Shown here: positions 25,535 to 35,011 of the stretch, piece after piece
Layout of the letters: every line of letters starts with the position of its first letter
How positions within the stretch are numbered: the stretch's first letter is position 1
Source of the DNA: Burkholderia anthina
GTDB lineage: Bacteria > Pseudomonadota > Gammaproteobacteria > Burkholderiales > Burkholderiaceae
Assembly: GCF_902498995.1 (NCBI RefSeq)
Contig: NZ_CABVLY010000014.1
Coordinates: 1 to 64,000, forward strand
Direction of reading: 5' to 3'
DNA: 64,000 nt
Translations under genes and position numbers: made by a program
Notes under the pieces: model-generated
Told to the model about the DNA's origin: nothing
What the model saw: only the letters and a program-made list of their open reading frames with translations
Database searches by the model: none

Positions 25535-26452
25535 ATGCGAAACAACCTGAACGGGATCGCCGTGTTCGTCGCGGCGGCGGAAGCGGACAACTTCGCGCAG
25601 GCCGCCGACGCGCTGCACATCACGCGTTCCGCGGTCGGCAAGAGCATCGCGCGGCTCGAGGCGCGGCTGGGCGTCGTGCTGTTCCAGCGCACGACGCGCA
25701 ACCAGAGCCTGACGGACGAGGGCGCGCTGTTCTACGAGCACTGCCTGCGCGCGGTGGAGGCGATCCACGCGGGCGAGGCGCTGCTGGAAAGCGGCAAGTG
25801 GCAGATGAAAGGGCGGCTGCGCGTGTCGATGCCGGCGCTGTTCGGTCATCTGTGCGTGGCGCCGATCCTGATCGACCTCGCGCGGGAGCATCCCGAACTC
25901 GATCTCGACCTGTCGTTCAGCGACCGGACGATCGATCTCGTCGAGGAGCGCGTCGATCTGGCGGTGCGGGTCGGCACGCTGCCCGACAGCGGTGGCCTCG
26001 TCGCGCGTGCGCTCGGCGAGCACCGGATGGCTTTTTGCGCGTCGCCGGCGTATCTGGAGCGCAGCGGCGAACCCGCGACCGTCGATGCGCTCGTGCGGCA
26101 CAAGGCGCTCGCCTATACGCGTCACGGTCACGTGCATCGCTGGCAAGTCGTCGTCGACGGCAGGACGGAGGAACTGCAGCCGCAAGCCCGCCTGCTGTCC
26201 GACGACTTGCGCGCGGTGCTCGATGCCGCGGTCGCCGGGCTCGGGATTGCATGGCTGCCGTACTGGCTGGTGCGCGACGGGATTCGCCACGGCACGTTGC
26301 GGGAACTGCTGCCGGATCAGCCGGGCGTCACCTATGCGATCCATGCAGTGTGGCCTTATGCGTCGCACCTGCCGCTGAAGGTCCGGGCGGCGGTCGATGC
26401 GCTCGTGAGCCAGCTTCCGGCGAGACTGGCGGCGGTGGAGGCGCGGGCGTAG
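25535..26452 (+). CDS. LysR-family regulator divergent from azoR
   Basis: A 305-residue LysR protein of the CrgA/AaeR-like subgroup. The HTH covers about residues 5-62 ('HITRSAVGKSIARLE', 'LFQRTTRNQSLTDEG'), followed by an effector domain. The divergent arrangement with azoR, and the inverted repeat between them, point to azoR as its target and to a quinone or electrophile as a possible signal. Both points are inference from neighbourhood. Confidence 0.88.
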   Translation: MRNNLNGIAVFVAAAEADNFAQAADALHITRSAVGKSIARLEARLGVVLFQRTTRNQSLTDEGALFYEHCLRAVEAIHAGEALLESGKWQMKGRLRVSMPALFGHLCVAPILIDLAREHPELDLDLSFSDRTIDLVEERVDLAVRVGTLPDSGGLVARALGEHRMAFCASPAYLERSGEPATVDALVRHKALAYTRHGHVHRWQVVVDGRTEELQPQARLLSDDLRAVLDAAVAGLGIAWLPYWLVRDGIRHGTLRELLPDQPGVTYAIHAVWPYASHLPLKVRAAVDALVSQLPARLAAVEARA

Positions 26453-26497
26453 CGCGTTGCGCCGGGTGCGGGCTGCGAACGCGACGATGAACGTGCG

Positions 26498-26513
26498 GCC
26501 GGCCTCGGCCGGC
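26498..26513. terminator. Hairpin between convergent genes
   Basis: GCCGGC-CTCG-GCCGGC in the gap between the LysR gene and the convergent hydratase-like gene. It is short and has no T tract, so this is a weak candidate. The rest of that 231-base gap shows nothing. Confidence 0.3.
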
Positions 26514-26683
26514 GGTCGTCTTGCGCCGAGTCGCCGCCGATGTGCCGCTGCACGCGGACGACAACGCGTATCGCCGCGTCTGCGGATTTGAAAAAGAATT
26601 GGGGGGCGTCGTCTGCGTCGTGGAGACGGCGTTGGCGGATACATCGACGCGGCGGGTGGCGAACACCCGCACAGCCCCCGGCG

Positions 26684-27445
26684 TCACGCCGTCAGCGTCA
26701 CCGACAGGCTGCCGAGTTCGCCGAAGCGCACCGTCAGCGCATCGCCGAGCGGCACGTCGATCGCGCCCGCATACGAACCGGTCGTCACGATCTGGCCGGC
26801 CCGCGCGCCGTCGCCGCGCGACGCGAGGAAATTGACGAGCCACACGAGCGGCTTGAGCGGATCGCCGTCCGGATGGCGGCCGTCGATCGTGCGGTTCAGC
26901 GCGCCCTCGAACGACAGCGCGAGCGTCGCGAGCGGCACGTTCAGCCCGTCGGGCACGACGGGGCCCACGCACAGCCCCTGGTTGAATTGCCCGTCGGCGA
27001 GCAGTTCGAACTTCGACGCGCGCGCGGGCTCCGCAAAGCGGCAGCCCAGCACCTCGAGCACGATGCGCACTTCGCGGATCGCGCCGCGCACGTCGCTCTC
27101 GTCGTACGGCTGCGTGCGCGCGGGCAGGTCGCGATCGAGCACGAAGGCGATTTCCGGCTCGATGCGCACGATCGGGCCGCCGACGACGCGGTACGGGGCA
27201 TCGGCTTCGCGGATCGTCGACGCGAAGATCGGCGCGACGATCACGCGGTCGGGCGGCGGCAGCGCGCATTTCCATCCGCCGACGGATTCGCCGAGCAGGT
27301 CGGCGACGCGATGCTGGATCGCGAGCGCGGTCTCGACGTTCTCGGGGCGCAAGGCGTCGGGCAGCAGCGGGCCGGGCACGCCGGCATGGCGGGCGGCGAC
27401 GAGATGCTGGGCGGCGCCGTCCACGCGTTCGGTAGTCGTTGTCAT
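26684..27445 (-). CDS. Fumarylacetoacetate hydrolase-family protein, 2-keto-4-pentenoate hydratase-like
   Basis: A 253-residue protein of the FAH/MhpD superfamily. The central motif 'EPEIAFVLDRDLPA' (about residues 100-115) supplies the two acidic metal ligands, and 'TGSYAG' near 225 matches the C-terminal hydratase motif. MhpD-type enzymes hydrate 2-hydroxypenta-2,4-dienoates in aromatic meta-cleavage; some relatives act on 2-keto-3-deoxy sugar acids. No meta-cleavage genes are near. It is divergent from the sugar importer operon and could share its control region, but a role there is unproven. The ATG at 27445 lacks a strong ribosome site. Confidence 0.75.
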   Translation of the reverse strand: MTTTTERVDGAAQHLVAARHAGVPGPLLPDALRPENVETALAIQHRVADLLGESVGGWKCALPPPDRVIVAPIFASTIREADAPYRVVGGPIVRIEPEIAFVLDRDLPARTQPYDESDVRGAIREVRIVLEVLGCRFAEPARASKFELLADGQFNQGLCVGPVVPDGLNVPLATLALSFEGALNRTIDGRHPDGDPLKPLVWLVNFLASRGDGARAGQIVTTGSYAGAIDVPLGDALTVRFGELGSLSVTLTA

Positions 27446-27677
27446 GTCGGTTGAGCGAGTTGAAAGTGAGCCGGCAAAAAAGGGCCGGACGAAGGTCGCA
27501 ACATCGATGATAGCGCCTTCGGCGTGCCGACCGCTCGGTCGGGAACGCACATCATGGCGCCGTGGCGCGCCATTGCACGCCGCCCAGCCGCACGCCGCCT
27601 GCCTGGCGCCTCCGGCTGGCAGCCGTCCGGCCGGCGCGTCTGCGGGTATCTCCTAATCGATCCGGACACACCGGCGC

Positions 27678-27724
27678 TTGCATGCCGGAGGCTTTGTGCG
27701 ACACAATAGGGAAAGCGCTTTCCC
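27678..27724 (+). promoter_or_regulatory. Importer operon promoter with a perfect LacI-type operator
   Basis: TTGCAT (27678-27683) and CACAAT (27702-27707), spaced 18, form a promoter. The 16-bp perfect palindrome GGGAAAGCGCTTTCCC follows at 27709-27724, over the expected transcription start. An identical copy lies at 38785-38800 before the porin of the same locus. The central CG flanked by AAAG/CTTT is the pattern bound by LacI/GalR proteins, and a LacI gene lies at 37536. The rest of the 381-base gap (27446-27826) holds nothing else I can name. Confidence 0.75.
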
Positions 27725-27826
27725 AAATGAAGGACCGGGCGGGAAACGCAAGCTTCTTGCGCGATGCATCGCGGCTGTCGACCGCTCGCCTCACGCAACG
27801 ATTCGACAACAACGTGGAGACAGCAG

Positions 27827-29062
27827 ATGTTCAACAGGCTTCGAACGGCAACCTTCGCAGTCCTTTCCGTCCTGGCGGCGCAAGTCTGCGCCGCGCCGGT
27901 CACGCTCGACGTGACGGGCTGGAAGGGCGGCGGCGCCGAGCCCGCCAACATGGCGGCGTTGATCGCGAAGTTCGAGAAGGAAAACCCCGACATCAGGATC
28001 AAGTTCGAGTACATGTCGCGCAACGACACGACGACGGTCGTGTCGTCGCGGCTGCAGGGCGGCAACGGGCCGGACGTGCTGATGGTCGATCGCGAACTGA
28101 TGCGGCAGTGGCAGGGCGCGCACCAGTTGCTCGACCTGAGCGGCGAGAAATGGGTGCCGACGATCTGGCGCGGCGTGCGCGCGCATACGCAGATCGGCGG
28201 CAAGACCTACATGCTGCCGATGGAGCTGGTCGGGATCGGCCTGTTCGCGAACCTCGACCTGCTCAAGCGCGCGGGCGTCGCGACGGTGCCGACCGACGTC
28301 GACCAGTTGAAAGCCGCATGCGGGAAGCTGGCCGCGGCCGGCGTCACGCCGATGCTGCTGCCCGCGAAGGAAGGCTGGGCGCCGGCCGCGCTCGTGATCG
28401 CGTCGGGGCTGTCGGCCGGCGGCGGCGATGCCGATGCGCGCGCCGAGTCGTTCGTCGGCGCGGGCAGCGCGCGCTTCGCGGCCGATCCCGCTTTCAGGCA
28501 GTCGGTGGCGGCGCTGAAGGTGCTGGCCGACGCGAAATGCTTCGTGCCGCGCCTGAACGACGGCGTGAGCGCGTGGAGCACGGGGCTGACCGAGTTCCAG
28601 GCCGGGCGCGTCGCGATGATGCCGCAGGGCGCGTGGAACATCGCGAAGTTCAGCGCGACGAAGGGGCTGTCGTTCCAGTTCGCGCCGCTGCCGGCGCTCG
28701 TGTCCGGCAACGGGCCCGTCGCGCTCGACATGCTCGGCACCGCGTGGGCGATCAATGCGGCGACGCATCAGGCCGATGCCGCGAAGAAGTGGCTCGCGTT
28801 CTGGGCACGCCCCGACAACGATCGCCAGTTCCTCGACGCGGAAGCCGGGTTCAGCCCGTTCGAAGGCGGTGCCGACGCGATGCCGCCGCAGGCGCAGCCG
28901 TATGCGGCCGTGCAGAAGAACGGGCACGTCGTGCTGTATCCGAAGGGCGTATGGAGCGGCGGGCTGTTCACGGCGATCTGGAATTCGATGTCCGCGTATT
29001 TCCTCGACATCGGGCAGGACCCGGCCAAGCTGCTCGCCCGCTGGGATGCCGCCGCGCGATGA
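27827..29062 (+). CDS. ABC sugar transporter, periplasmic binding protein
   Basis: A 411-residue extracellular solute-binding protein of family 1 (MalE/UgpB class). A signal peptide ends at about residue 23 ('AQVCAAP'). 'NGPDVLMVDRELMRQW' and 'AGRVAMMPQGAWN' are typical family segments that line the sugar cleft. A GGAGAC lies before the ATG at 27827. First gene of an operon with two permeases, an SDR, dgoD and the ATPase, under the LacI-type operator at 27709. Likely ligand is a galactose-containing sugar or oligosaccharide, judged from dgoD and dgoK. Confidence 0.92.
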   Translation: MFNRLRTATFAVLSVLAAQVCAAPVTLDVTGWKGGGAEPANMAALIAKFEKENPDIRIKFEYMSRNDTTTVVSSRLQGGNGPDVLMVDRELMRQWQGAHQLLDLSGEKWVPTIWRGVRAHTQIGGKTYMLPMELVGIGLFANLDLLKRAGVATVPTDVDQLKAACGKLAAAGVTPMLLPAKEGWAPAALVIASGLSAGGGDADARAESFVGAGSARFAADPAFRQSVAALKVLADAKCFVPRLNDGVSAWSTGLTEFQAGRVAMMPQGAWNIAKFSATKGLSFQFAPLPALVSGNGPVALDMLGTAWAINAATHQADAAKKWLAFWARPDNDRQFLDAEAGFSPFEGGADAMPPQAQPYAAVQKNGHVVLYPKGVWSGGLFTAIWNSMSAYFLDIGQDPAKLLARWDAAAR

Positions 29063-29132
29063 ACCGTCTGCCCGCTGACATTTCCCGTGCCGCGCCCCGT
29101 CGCGCGGCGCGGTTCGACGAAGGAGGCGCGTG

Positions 29133-30002
29133 ATGAAGCGCAACCGGACCTTGTTGTGGTGCGCCGTTCCGGCGCTCGCGCTCTATGCGCTGCTGAGCCT
29201 GTATCCGCTGTTCAAGGCCGCGCGGATGAGCCTGACGGATTTCTCCGGCGTGGGCGACGCGCACTGGATCGGGCTCGCGAACTACGTCGCGGCGTTTCGC
29301 GATCCGGCGAGCCTGCATACGCTCGCGGTCACGTTCGCGTACGCGGCGATCGTCGTGATCGTGCAGAACGGGCTCGGGCTGCTGTTCGCCGCGCTGCTGT
29401 TCTCGCTGCCGCGGCTGCGCGGCGCGTTGCGCGTCGGGCTGCTGGTGCCGAGCATGTTCTCGGCGGTGATCGCCGGCTTCGTGTGGGAGTACCTGTACTC
29501 GCCGCTCGGCGGCGGCATCAACGAGCTGCTGCACCTGGTGCATCTGGACGCGCTGCAGCAGGTCTGGCTCGGCGATCCGTCGGTCACGCTGCCGGCCGTC
29601 ACGGCCGTGCACGTGTGGATGTACGTCGGCTATTCGACGGCGATCTTCCTGGCCGGCTACCTGAACATTCCGTCGGAGCTGCACGACGCGGCGAAGCTCG
29701 ACGGCGCGAATGCATGGGTGCGCTTCACGCGGATCGACCTGCCGCTGCTCGCGCCGGCGTTCACCGTGAACATCACGCTGAGCACGATCGGCACGCTGAA
29801 GACCTTCGAGCTGCCGCTCGTGCTGACCAACGGCGGGCCGGACGGCGCGACGACCACGCTCGGGCTGCAGATCTTCCACAGCCTGTTCAACGACTACAAG
29901 TTCGGCTTCGCGAGCGCGCTGTCGATGATCATGCTCGCGATCGTCGTGGTGGTCGCGACCACCCAGAACACGATCCTGCGCCGCCGGGAGGACAACCTGT
30001 GA
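29133..30002 (+). CDS. ABC sugar transporter, inner-membrane permease (MalF-like)
   Basis: A 289-residue permease with six predicted transmembrane helices. The EAA loop that docks on the ATPase is visible as 'ELHDAAKLDGANAW' (about 188-201). AGGAGG precedes the ATG at 29133; a GTG 3 bases earlier is also possible. It overlaps the second permease by 4 bases, as in most sugar ABC operons. Confidence 0.93.
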   Translation: MKRNRTLLWCAVPALALYALLSLYPLFKAARMSLTDFSGVGDAHWIGLANYVAAFRDPASLHTLAVTFAYAAIVVIVQNGLGLLFAALLFSLPRLRGALRVGLLVPSMFSAVIAGFVWEYLYSPLGGGINELLHLVHLDALQQVWLGDPSVTLPAVTAVHVWMYVGYSTAIFLAGYLNIPSELHDAAKLDGANAWVRFTRIDLPLLAPAFTVNITLSTIGTLKTFELPLVLTNGGPDGATTTLGLQIFHSLFNDYKFGFASALSMIMLAIVVVVATTQNTILRRREDNL

Positions 30003-30901
30003 ACGTCATCCGTCAACGCTTTCATGCGGACCATCCGGCCGCCGGCACGTCGGGCGGCGGGCTGCGCGCGGCCGCGCTGCTGCGCCGCATGCCGGGGTTC
30101 GCGCGGCTCGTCGCTGCAATCGCGATCGTCGCGATCGTGCTGCTGCCGACGATCTACATGGTGCTGATGTCGCTGCGCACCGGCGACGACATCATCGCGC
30201 GCCCGCTCGGCCTGCCCGACCACGTGTTCTTCGGCAACTACGCGGCCGTGTTCACGCAGATGAACTACTGGCGCAGCGTCGCGAACACGATCGGCATCAC
30301 GCTCGCGGTCACGTTCCTCGTCGCGCTGCTGTCGTCGCTCGCCGCGTATCCGCTCGCTCGCGTGAAGGGCCGGCTGTCGACCGCGGTCTACATCGTGCTG
30401 ACGCTCGGCCTGACGATCCCGATGTTCGTCAGCCTGACGCCGCTCTACGTGCTGTTCCGCGACCTGCACCTGCTCAACACGTATCTCGGCGTCGTGCTCG
30501 CGTACACCGTGCAGAGCCTGCCGCTCGGCGTGTTCTTCTATACGAGCTTCCTGAAGCGGATTCCGCTCGAACTCGAGGAAGCCGCGGTGATGGACGGCTG
30601 CAGCCCGCTGCAGGTGTACTGGTACATCGTGCTGCCGCTGTTGCGGCCGATCACCGGCACGCTCGCGATGTTCGTCACGCTGTCGGTGTGGAACGACCTC
30701 GTCTATCCGCTGCTGTTCCTGACCGACTCGTCGAAGTTCACGATCACGGTCGCGGTGTTCCGCTTCATCGGCACCAACGACATCGATCCGACCAAGCTGT
30801 TCCCGGCGGCCGTGATGGGCACGCTGCCGCTGCTCGTCCTGTTCTTCCTGCTCCAGCGCAGGATCGTCGCGGGCATCACGGCCGGCGCGGTCAAGGGGTA
30901 A
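29999..30901 (+). CDS. ABC sugar transporter, inner-membrane permease (MalG-like)
   Basis: A 300-residue permease with six predicted helices. The EAA loop is 'LELEEAAVMDGCSP' (about 188-201). The start is a GTG at 29999 inside the overlapping stop of the first permease (GTGA), with GGGAGG upstream. The frame stays open far upstream, but that part lies inside the first permease and is not coding. Last residues 'TAGAVKG' are the common MalG-type ending. Confidence 0.93.
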   Translation: MNVIRQRFHADHPAAGTSGGGLRAAALLRRMPGFARLVAAIAIVAIVLLPTIYMVLMSLRTGDDIIARPLGLPDHVFFGNYAAVFTQMNYWRSVANTIGITLAVTFLVALLSSLAAYPLARVKGRLSTAVYIVLTLGLTIPMFVSLTPLYVLFRDLHLLNTYLGVVLAYTVQSLPLGVFFYTSFLKRIPLELEEAAVMDGCSPLQVYWYIVLPLLRPITGTLAMFVTLSVWNDLVYPLLFLTDSSKFTITVAVFRFIGTNDIDPTKLFPAAVMGTLPLLVLFFLLQRRIVAGITAGAVKG

Positions 30902-30905
30902 AACC

Positions 30906-31694
30906 ATGATGAATCCATTCGAATCGCTCGACGGCCGCGTGGTCGTCGTCACGGGCGGCGGCGACGGCATCGGCCTCGGCATCGTCGATGTGCTCGCGCA
31001 ATGCGGCGCACAAGTCGTCGTCGCGGAGAAGAACGCCGCGCGCGCCGACGCGGTGCGCGAACGGCTCGGCGGCCGCGACGCGCTGTTCGTCGCGACCGAC
31101 GTGGCCGACCCCGCGAGCGTTGCCGCGCTGTTCGAGCGCGTCGACGCGCATCACGGCCGGCTCGACGGGCTCGTGAACAACGCGGGCATCACGCTGCACG
31201 GCCCGTTCGACGCGTTTTCGCTCGACGACTGCGACCGCCTGTACCGCACCAACCTGCGATCGATGTTCCAGTGCGCGCAGCTCGCCGCGCCGCGCATCGC
31301 GCGCGCCGGCGGCGGCGCGATCGTCAACATCGCGTCGAATCATGCGGGCGCGAGCGTGCCGGGCTTCGAGATGTATGCGGCGACCAAGGGCGGCATCGTC
31401 GCGATGTCGCGCGCGATGGCGACGAGCCTCGCGCCGCAGCGCATCCGCGTGAACACGCTGAGCCCCGGCTTCACGCTGAACGCGCCGATCGGCGCGGCGC
31501 TCGAGCGCGATCCCGCGCTGCTCGACGCGTATCGCGCGCTGCACCCCGCGCAGCGCATCAACGAGCCGGCCGATATCGGCCGGATCGCCGCGTTCCTGCT
31601 GTCGGACGCGGCGATCGGCATCGCCGGCGCGGATCTCGTCGCCGACAACGGCATGTCGGCGCTGCTGTTCAACCGCACACGTTCATCCACATGA
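30906..31694 (+). CDS. Short-chain dehydrogenase, probable sugar 1-dehydrogenase
   Basis: A 262-residue classical SDR with 'TGGGDGIG' (16-23), 'NNAG' (about 94-97) and the Y-A-A-T-K catalytic pair near 160-164. It lies between the permease and dgoD (ATGA overlap with the latter), so its likely job is to oxidise the imported aldose at C1 to the lactone. D-galactose is the simplest candidate because the next steps are galactonate enzymes. The family alone does not fix the substrate. Confidence 0.85.
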   Translation: MMNPFESLDGRVVVVTGGGDGIGLGIVDVLAQCGAQVVVAEKNAARADAVRERLGGRDALFVATDVADPASVAALFERVDAHHGRLDGLVNNAGITLHGPFDAFSLDDCDRLYRTNLRSMFQCAQLAAPRIARAGGGAIVNIASNHAGASVPGFEMYAATKGGIVAMSRAMATSLAPQRIRVNTLSPGFTLNAPIGAALERDPALLDAYRALHPAQRINEPADIGRIAAFLLSDAAIGIAGADLVADNGMSALLFNRTRSST

Positions 31695-32836
31695 AGATCA
31701 CCGAAATCGAAACATTCGCGGTCGCGCCGCGCTGGCAGTTCGTGAAGGTCGGCACCGACGAGGGGCTGGCCGGCTGGGGCGAGCCGATCGTCGAAGGGCG
31801 CGCGGCCACGACCGCCGCGGCCGTGCACGAACTGGCCGACTACCTGATCGGCCGTGACCCGCGGCACATCGAGGACCTGTTCCAGGTCATGTATCGCGGC
31901 GGCTTCTATCGCGGCGGCCCGATCCTCACGAGCGCGATCTCGGGTATCGAGCAGGCGCTGTGGGACATCAAGGCGCGCGCGCTCGGCGTGCCCGTCTACG
32001 ACCTGCTCGGCGGCCCGGTGCGCGACAAGGCGCGCGTCTATGCGCACGTGAAGGGCGACACGCCCGACGAGATGGCCGCGAATGCGCGGCAGCTCGTCGA
32101 AGCCGGCTATACGGCACTGAAGATGGGCGTGGTCAACGCGACCGACTGGATCGAGTCGCCCGCGTCGATCGATCGCGCGGTGGCCCGCTTCGGCACGGTG
32201 CGCGACGCGATCGGCAAGGAGGTCGGGCTCGGCATCGACTTCCACGGCCGCGTGCGGCGCCCGGTGGCGAAGGCGCTCGCGAAGGCGCTCGCGCCGTTCG
32301 ATCCGATGTTCTACGAAGAACTGCTGCTGCCCGAACACAACGATGCGCTGCGCGAGGTCGCACGCGACTGCGCGGTGCCGCTCGCGACCGGCGAACGGCT
32401 CTTCACGCGCTGGCAGTTCAAGGAACTGCTGCAGGAAGGCGTCGTCGACATCGTGCAGCCCGACGTGAGCCACACGGGCGGCATCTGGGAACTGCGCAAG
32501 ATCGCGGCGATGGCCGAAGCGTACGACGTCGCGGTCGCGCCGCATTGCCCGCTCGGCCCGCTCACGCTCGCGGCGTCGCTGCAGATCGATTTCTGCACGC
32601 CGAACGCGTTCATCCAGGAGCAGTCGACCAATGTGGCCTATCACGACGACAACGCGATGTATGCGTACACGCGCGGCATCCCGTTCGCGTTCGACGCGGG
32701 CTACGTCGCGCGTCCGGATGCGCCGGGGCTCGGCGTCGAGATCGACGAGGAGAAGGTGAGAGCGGCCGCCGCGACGGGGCACCGCTGGCGCAATCCGGTG
32801 TGGCGCCGCGAGGATGGTTCGGTGGCCGAATGGTGA
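31691..32836 (+). CDS. dgoD: D-galactonate dehydratase
   Basis: A 381-residue enolase-superfamily enzyme (E. coli DgoD is 382) that converts D-galactonate to 2-keto-3-deoxy-D-galactonate. Catalytic and metal residues fall at the same positions as I recall for E. coli: D183, H185, E209, E235 and H285. Start 'MKITEIETF' and end 'EDGSVAEW' also match. The ATG overlaps the SDR stop by 4 bases, implying coupled translation. Together with dgoK at 40002 it outlines the De Ley-Doudoroff galactose route. Confidence 0.93.
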   Translation: MKITEIETFAVAPRWQFVKVGTDEGLAGWGEPIVEGRAATTAAAVHELADYLIGRDPRHIEDLFQVMYRGGFYRGGPILTSAISGIEQALWDIKARALGVPVYDLLGGPVRDKARVYAHVKGDTPDEMAANARQLVEAGYTALKMGVVNATDWIESPASIDRAVARFGTVRDAIGKEVGLGIDFHGRVRRPVAKALAKALAPFDPMFYEELLLPEHNDALREVARDCAVPLATGERLFTRWQFKELLQEGVVDIVQPDVSHTGGIWELRKIAAMAEAYDVAVAPHCPLGPLTLAASLQIDFCTPNAFIQEQSTNVAYHDDNAMYAYTRGIPFAFDAGYVARPDAPGLGVEIDEEKVRAAAATGHRWRNPVWRREDGSVAEW

Positions 32837-32867
32837 CCGGCACGAACGGACGAGGAGAAACGCAATC

Positions 32868-33947
<1,080 letters not shown>

Positions 33948-33967
33948 ATCCGGCCGGCACGCAGGTT

Positions 33968-33989
33968 CCGCCCGCCGTTCGGCGGGCGG
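33968..33989 (+). terminator. Intergenic hairpin after the ATPase gene
   Basis: CCGCCCGCC-GTTC-GGCGGGCGG, a perfect 9-bp stem with a tetraloop, 20 bases after the ATPase stop and 28 before the lactonase start. There is no T tract. It may attenuate or stabilise the transcript inside the operon rather than end it. Confidence 0.4.
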
Positions 33990-34017
33990 CCGAAGTCACG
34001 CATAAACAAGACATTCG

Positions 34018-34917
34018 ATGACGACAGTAAAACTGGTACAGGGCGCGAACGCGATCCTGGGTGAGGGCCCGCTGTGGTGCGAACGCTCGGCGTCGCTCTA
34101 CTGGATCGACATCAAGCGCACCGCGCTCTACCGCTACACGCCCGGCCAGGGCCAGACGGGCTTCTGGCTGCTGCCGGAGCTGGCCGGGTGCGTCGCGAGC
34201 GTCGACGACGGGCGGCTGCTCGTCGCGCTGAAAAGCGGCCTGCACCTGTTCGACCCCGCATGCGGCGCGCTCGAACGGCTGGCCGATGCCGGGCACGCGC
34301 GGCCGTCGCTGCGCTACAACGACGGCGCGGTGGATGCGCGCGGGCGTTTCTGGGTCGGCACGATGGCCGACGACGGCGACGGCCCCGGCGATCTGCATTG
34401 CTTCGAACACGCGCGTGCGTCGCGCGTCGCGGTGGCCGGCTTCGCATGTGCGAACGGGATGGGCTGGAGTCCGGACGGCACGACGATGTACGTGACGGAC
34501 TCCGGGCGCCGCACGATCTTCGCGTACGACTTCGATGTCGACGCGGCGCAACTGTCGAACGCGCGGCCGTTCGCGACGTTCGACGATGCGCGCGGCGTGC
34601 CCGACGGGCTCGCGGTCGATGCCGAAGGCGGCGTGTGGTCGGCGATCTGGGACGGCTGGCGGCTGCATCGCTATGCGCCGGACGGCACGCTGGACGCGGT
34701 CGTCGAGATGCCGGTGCAGCGGCCGACGAGTGTCGCGTTTGGCGGCGCCGATCGCGCGACGTTGTTCGTCACCTCGGCATCGGTCAACGTCAGTGCGGAC
34801 GGGTTGTTGCGCGGGCCGCTCGCGGGCAGTTTGTTCGAGACGCGGCCGGGCGTGGCCGGGCTTGCGCCGCATTGCGTCGCCGCGGAATGGGCCGAGGCCG
34901 CGACGACGTCCGGGTGA
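34018..34917 (+). CDS. SMP-30/gluconolactonase-family sugar lactonase
   Basis: A 299-residue six-bladed beta-propeller lactonase. Metal-binding residues are E16 ('LGEGPLW'), the Asn in 'RYNDG' near 101, the Asn in 'CANGMGWSPD' near 147, and the Asp in 'VPDG' near 197. It opens the sugar-1,5-lactone made by the operon's dehydrogenase to the acid used by DgoD. It follows the ATPase gene at 70 bases, past a hairpin, and likely belongs to the same transcript. Confidence 0.9.
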   Translation: MTTVKLVQGANAILGEGPLWCERSASLYWIDIKRTALYRYTPGQGQTGFWLLPELAGCVASVDDGRLLVALKSGLHLFDPACGALERLADAGHARPSLRYNDGAVDARGRFWVGTMADDGDGPGDLHCFEHARASRVAVAGFACANGMGWSPDGTTMYVTDSGRRTIFAYDFDVDAAQLSNARPFATFDDARGVPDGLAVDAEGGVWSAIWDGWRLHRYAPDGTLDAVVEMPVQRPTSVAFGGADRATLFVTSASVNVSADGLLRGPLAGSLFETRPGVAGLAPHCVAAEWAEAATTSG

Positions 34918-35011
34918 ACACGGCAAGCCCGGTATCGAATTCTGGAAGGGCGGCAGGCAGACAGATCGCTCTCGATCCTGCCGATCGACGTCACCTGAAA
35001 CGGGGGTAGCA

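Noticed and set aside
26521-26683. Possible small gene in the gap between the LysR and hydratase-like genes
   Set aside because: No ribosome site, no recognisable sequence, and it overlaps the end of the hydratase-like gene in extended forms.
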